This document shows, piece by piece, positions 62,125 through 64,000 of a stretch of DNA of 64,000 nucleotides; positions within the stretch are counted from its first letter, which is position 1; the number at the start of each line of letters is the position of its first letter. The notes beneath the pieces are model-generated. The model saw only the letters and a program-made list of their open reading frames with translations. It made no database searches and had not been told where the DNA came from. This DNA is from Marinicella algicola (GTDB lineage: Bacteria > Pseudomonadota > Gammaproteobacteria > Xanthomonadales > Marinicellaceae): contig NZ_JAQOMR010000001.1 of NCBI RefSeq assembly GCF_028401385.1, positions 2,544,501 through 2,608,500 of the forward strand, given 5' to 3'. The translations under genes and the position numbers were made by a program.

Positions 62125-63239
62125 ATGGCCAATCTTTTGATCCCATAACGATCGGCGATGTTACACTCGAGAACCGCATCATCATGGCGCCGCTGATGCG
62201 GAATCGTTCACCGAACAATGTTCCGAACGAGCTCAATGTCGAATATTATCGCCAGCGTGCCAGTGCAGGCCTCATCATATCCGAGGCGACAGCAATCACC
62301 GAGCAGGGCCAGGGCTATTCCAACGTGCCGGGGATCTACACCGATGAGGCTGTAGAGGGCTGGCAGAATGTAACAAGAGCCGTGCATGAAGCGGGAGGCA
62401 AGATATTCTGCCAGCTCCAGCATGTCGGACGCATCTCGCACAAATCGCTCCAACCTTTCGGTGACCCGCCGGTCGCCCCGTCAGCGATCCAGGCCAAGGC
62501 AAAGTCCTTCGTTGTCTATTCCGACGGCACAAGCGACTTCATCGAAACCTCACTACCCCGCCATCTGAAACCGTTCGAGATTTCGGGCATCATCGAAGAC
62601 TATCGACGGGCGGCGGCGCGTACCCTGGAGGCAGGGTTCGACGGTGTGGAAATTCACGCGGCCAATGGTTATCTCATCGACCAGTTCCTGCGTTCAAGCA
62701 GCAATCAGCGCACCGATCTCTATGGCGGGCCGCTTGAGAACCGTGCACGGTTCATGTTTGATATTGTCGGCTGTATCTCCCGTGAAATCGGACCGGGGCG
62801 CACAGCTATCCGCCTGTCTCCCGTCGCGCCTTCAAATGATGTCCACGATGAAAGACCGCAGGCGCTGTACAATTATATTGCTAGCCAGCTAAGCGCCTAC
62901 GATCTCGCCTATGTTCACATCGTCGAGGGCGCTACCGGTGGTGACCGGACGTACCAGCAGGGACCCGAACCGTTCGACTACGCGGAAATGCGGGAAACCT
63001 ACTACCGCACGGACGGCTCGGGTGCGTGGATGGTCAATAACGGATATGACCGACCGCTCGCTATCGAGGCCCTCGAAAAGGAGCGCGCTGACCTGATCTG
63101 CTTTGGTCGTCCGTTCATCGCCAATCCCGATCTTGTTCGCCGTTTGCGGATCAATGCGCCGCTCAATGCGTTGGATCAGAGGACGCTGTTCGGCGGAGAT
63201 GCAAAGGGCTACACCGATTACCCTGTGCTCGGCGGCTGA
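62125..63239 (+). CDS. Old Yellow Enzyme-type alkene reductase (NemA-like)
   Basis: FMN-dependent ene-reductase using NAD(P)H on electrophilic alkenes or nitro compounds. TLENRIIMAPLMRNRS, FCQLQHVGRISHKSLQP, VEIHAANGYLIDQFLR, the SSSNQRTDLYGGPLENRARF region (markers TDLYGG and ENRARF), and DLICFGRPFIANPDL are diagnostic. One T is missing in the run 62135-62138, just after the start, so the gene begins at ATG 62125 (MANLFDPITIG); GGAAGGAA lies upstream. Repaired length is 371 residues. Follows the sRNA pair. Confidence 0.92.
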
Positions 63240-63272
63240 CAGCAAAGCCGGTAAACGAGGGTCGTCTAGACA

Positions 63273-64000
63273 ATGCTGAAACTCCTGCGCGGTGAAATCC
63301 TGCTATTGCAGGCGGTGCCTGTCGCTTTGCTCGCCTATCAGTTCGAACATGCCGCCATGGAGGCCGGTCAGGTCTTCGCACTGATCGCAGCCGCTTTGCT
63401 CATCATCTCGATCGCCTGTGCATCGATGCGGGTCGCCCATCATGCCGAAATCCTCGCCGCCAAGGCGGGCGAACCCTACGGCACGATGATCCTGACACTC
63501 TCGGCCGTTGTGGTCGAAGTGCTGATCCTTGTGATCATGATGCAGCAGAGCCAACAACCGACGCTGGTGCGCGATACGATCTATTCCGCCGTCATGCTCG
63601 ACATCAACGGCATTCTTGGTCTGGCAGCCCTGCTTGGTGGACTGAAACACGGCGAACAGGCCTACAACGACGATTCGGGCCGCACCTATTCGGTGATGAT
63701 CCTGACCGCCATGGGCATAGCGATGATCGTGCCGGATTTTGTGCCGCAGGATAGCTGGCACTATTATTCGGCGTTCACCATTATCGCGATGCTGGCGCTC
63801 TACGCGCTGTTTTTGAAGATGCAGGTTGGCCAGCACAGCTATTTCTTCTCCTATCGCTATCCAAAAATGCGCGAAGGTGCCGAGCATGACGCTGCAAGCG
63901 ACGAAGAACAAGGCGCAATAGCCCTTTCAGTGGGTGTGATTCTGGCAGGCGTGATGCTGATCGGCCTTCAGGCGGAATTCATGGCCGCCCTCCTTTCACA
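63273..64000 (+). CDS. Ca2+/H+ antiporter (ChaA-like), 5' part (runs off the right edge)
   Basis: Open frame from ATG 63273 to the window end without a stop, about 242 residues. Hydrophobic helices start LLQAVPVALLAYQFEH; the cation-exchanger motif GEPYGTMILTLSAVVVEV near residues 68-85 is that of CaCA-family ChaA/VCX proteins, and DINGILGLAALLGGLKHGEQ follows. Expected to export Ca2+ or Na+ for protons at the inner membrane. Confidence 0.85.
   Translation, partial: MLKLLRGEILLLQAVPVALLAYQFEHAAMEAGQVFALIAAALLIISIACASMRVAHHAEILAAKAGEPYGTMILTLSAVVVEVLILVIMMQQSQQPTLVRDTIYSAVMLDINGILGLAALLGGLKHGEQAYNDDSGRTYSVMILTAMGIAMIVPDFVPQDSWHYYSAFTIIAMLALYALFLKMQVGQHSYFFSYRYPKMREGAEHDAASDEEQGAIALSVGVILAGVMLIGLQAEFMAALLS

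Overview
The window is about 64 kb of high-GC chromosomal DNA from an alphaproteobacterium of the order Hyphomicrobiales (Rhizobiales). The placement rests on the order lrp / trxB / LsrB-VtlR-type LysR gene / two tandem AbcR-type sRNAs, on the FYDLN-acid protein, on the XdhABC-PuuD-GuaD purine block and on the general rhizobial look of the proteins. Genus is not established. The base-by-base reading shows about 38 points where an otherwise clean conserved protein jumps frame by one base. Nearly all are a missing base in a short homopolymer, and every repaired gene returns to a whole number of codons. I therefore treat these genes as intact genes in a draft-quality sequence, annotate each across its full span, and give the break position.

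Region by region: 1-1290 holds the start of methionine aminopeptidase and a luciferase-like flavin oxidoreductase. 1542-14938 is a purine catabolism island: plus-strand bdhA, xdhABC, puuD, guaD, lldD facing a minus-strand operon puuE-uraD-alc-allA-hiuH plus a phosphoesterase. Together these take guanine and (hypo)xanthine through urate and allantoin to glyoxylate. 15029-19414 has a DUF1045 protein, a DAO-type flavoprotein divergent from mnmD, and a DEAD-box helicase ending in a strong terminator. 19493-19800 carries nested palindromes and a gene remnant. 20130-23338 is the ATP-grasp / alpha-E / transglutaminase trio. 23382-28707 has a Gfo/Idh oxidoreductase overlapping guaB, a Tat-exported MBL hydrolase and an MFS exporter. 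28758-30229 is a small accessory patch (ISL3 remnant, CoiA-like protein) beside tRNA-Ala(GGC). 30486-31713 has a FYDLN-acid protein and a lytic transglycosylase lipoprotein.

31741-44584 is a minus-strand polymannuronate (alginate-type) operon: algD-alg8-alg44-algA-algG-Sel1 protein-algX-large Sel1 protein-algL, with most genes overlapping or nearly abutting. It is the most unusual part of the window. The synthesis enzymes look functional, but AlgX and AlgL each lack their catalytic His, AlgG lacks the DPHD motif, the AlgA isomerase domain and the Alg44 PilZ motif are degenerate, and algE/algI/algF are not present. An IlvD/Edd dehydratase lies upstream.

46917-49890 is a group of envelope proteins (24-residue membrane peptide, membrane protein, BON-MscS channel, DUF1206 protein). 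50303-56635 is a sugar or osmolyte ABC importer operon with a GH63/MGH-like glycosidase; one permease has a DUF11-like domain inserted in its first periplasmic loop. 56666-58786 has two glycosyltransferases, and 58797-61367 lrp, trxB and lsrB/vtlR. 61609-61909 encodes two tandem AbcR-type sRNAs, followed by an Old Yellow Enzyme gene and the start of a Ca2+/H+ antiporter that runs off the right edge.
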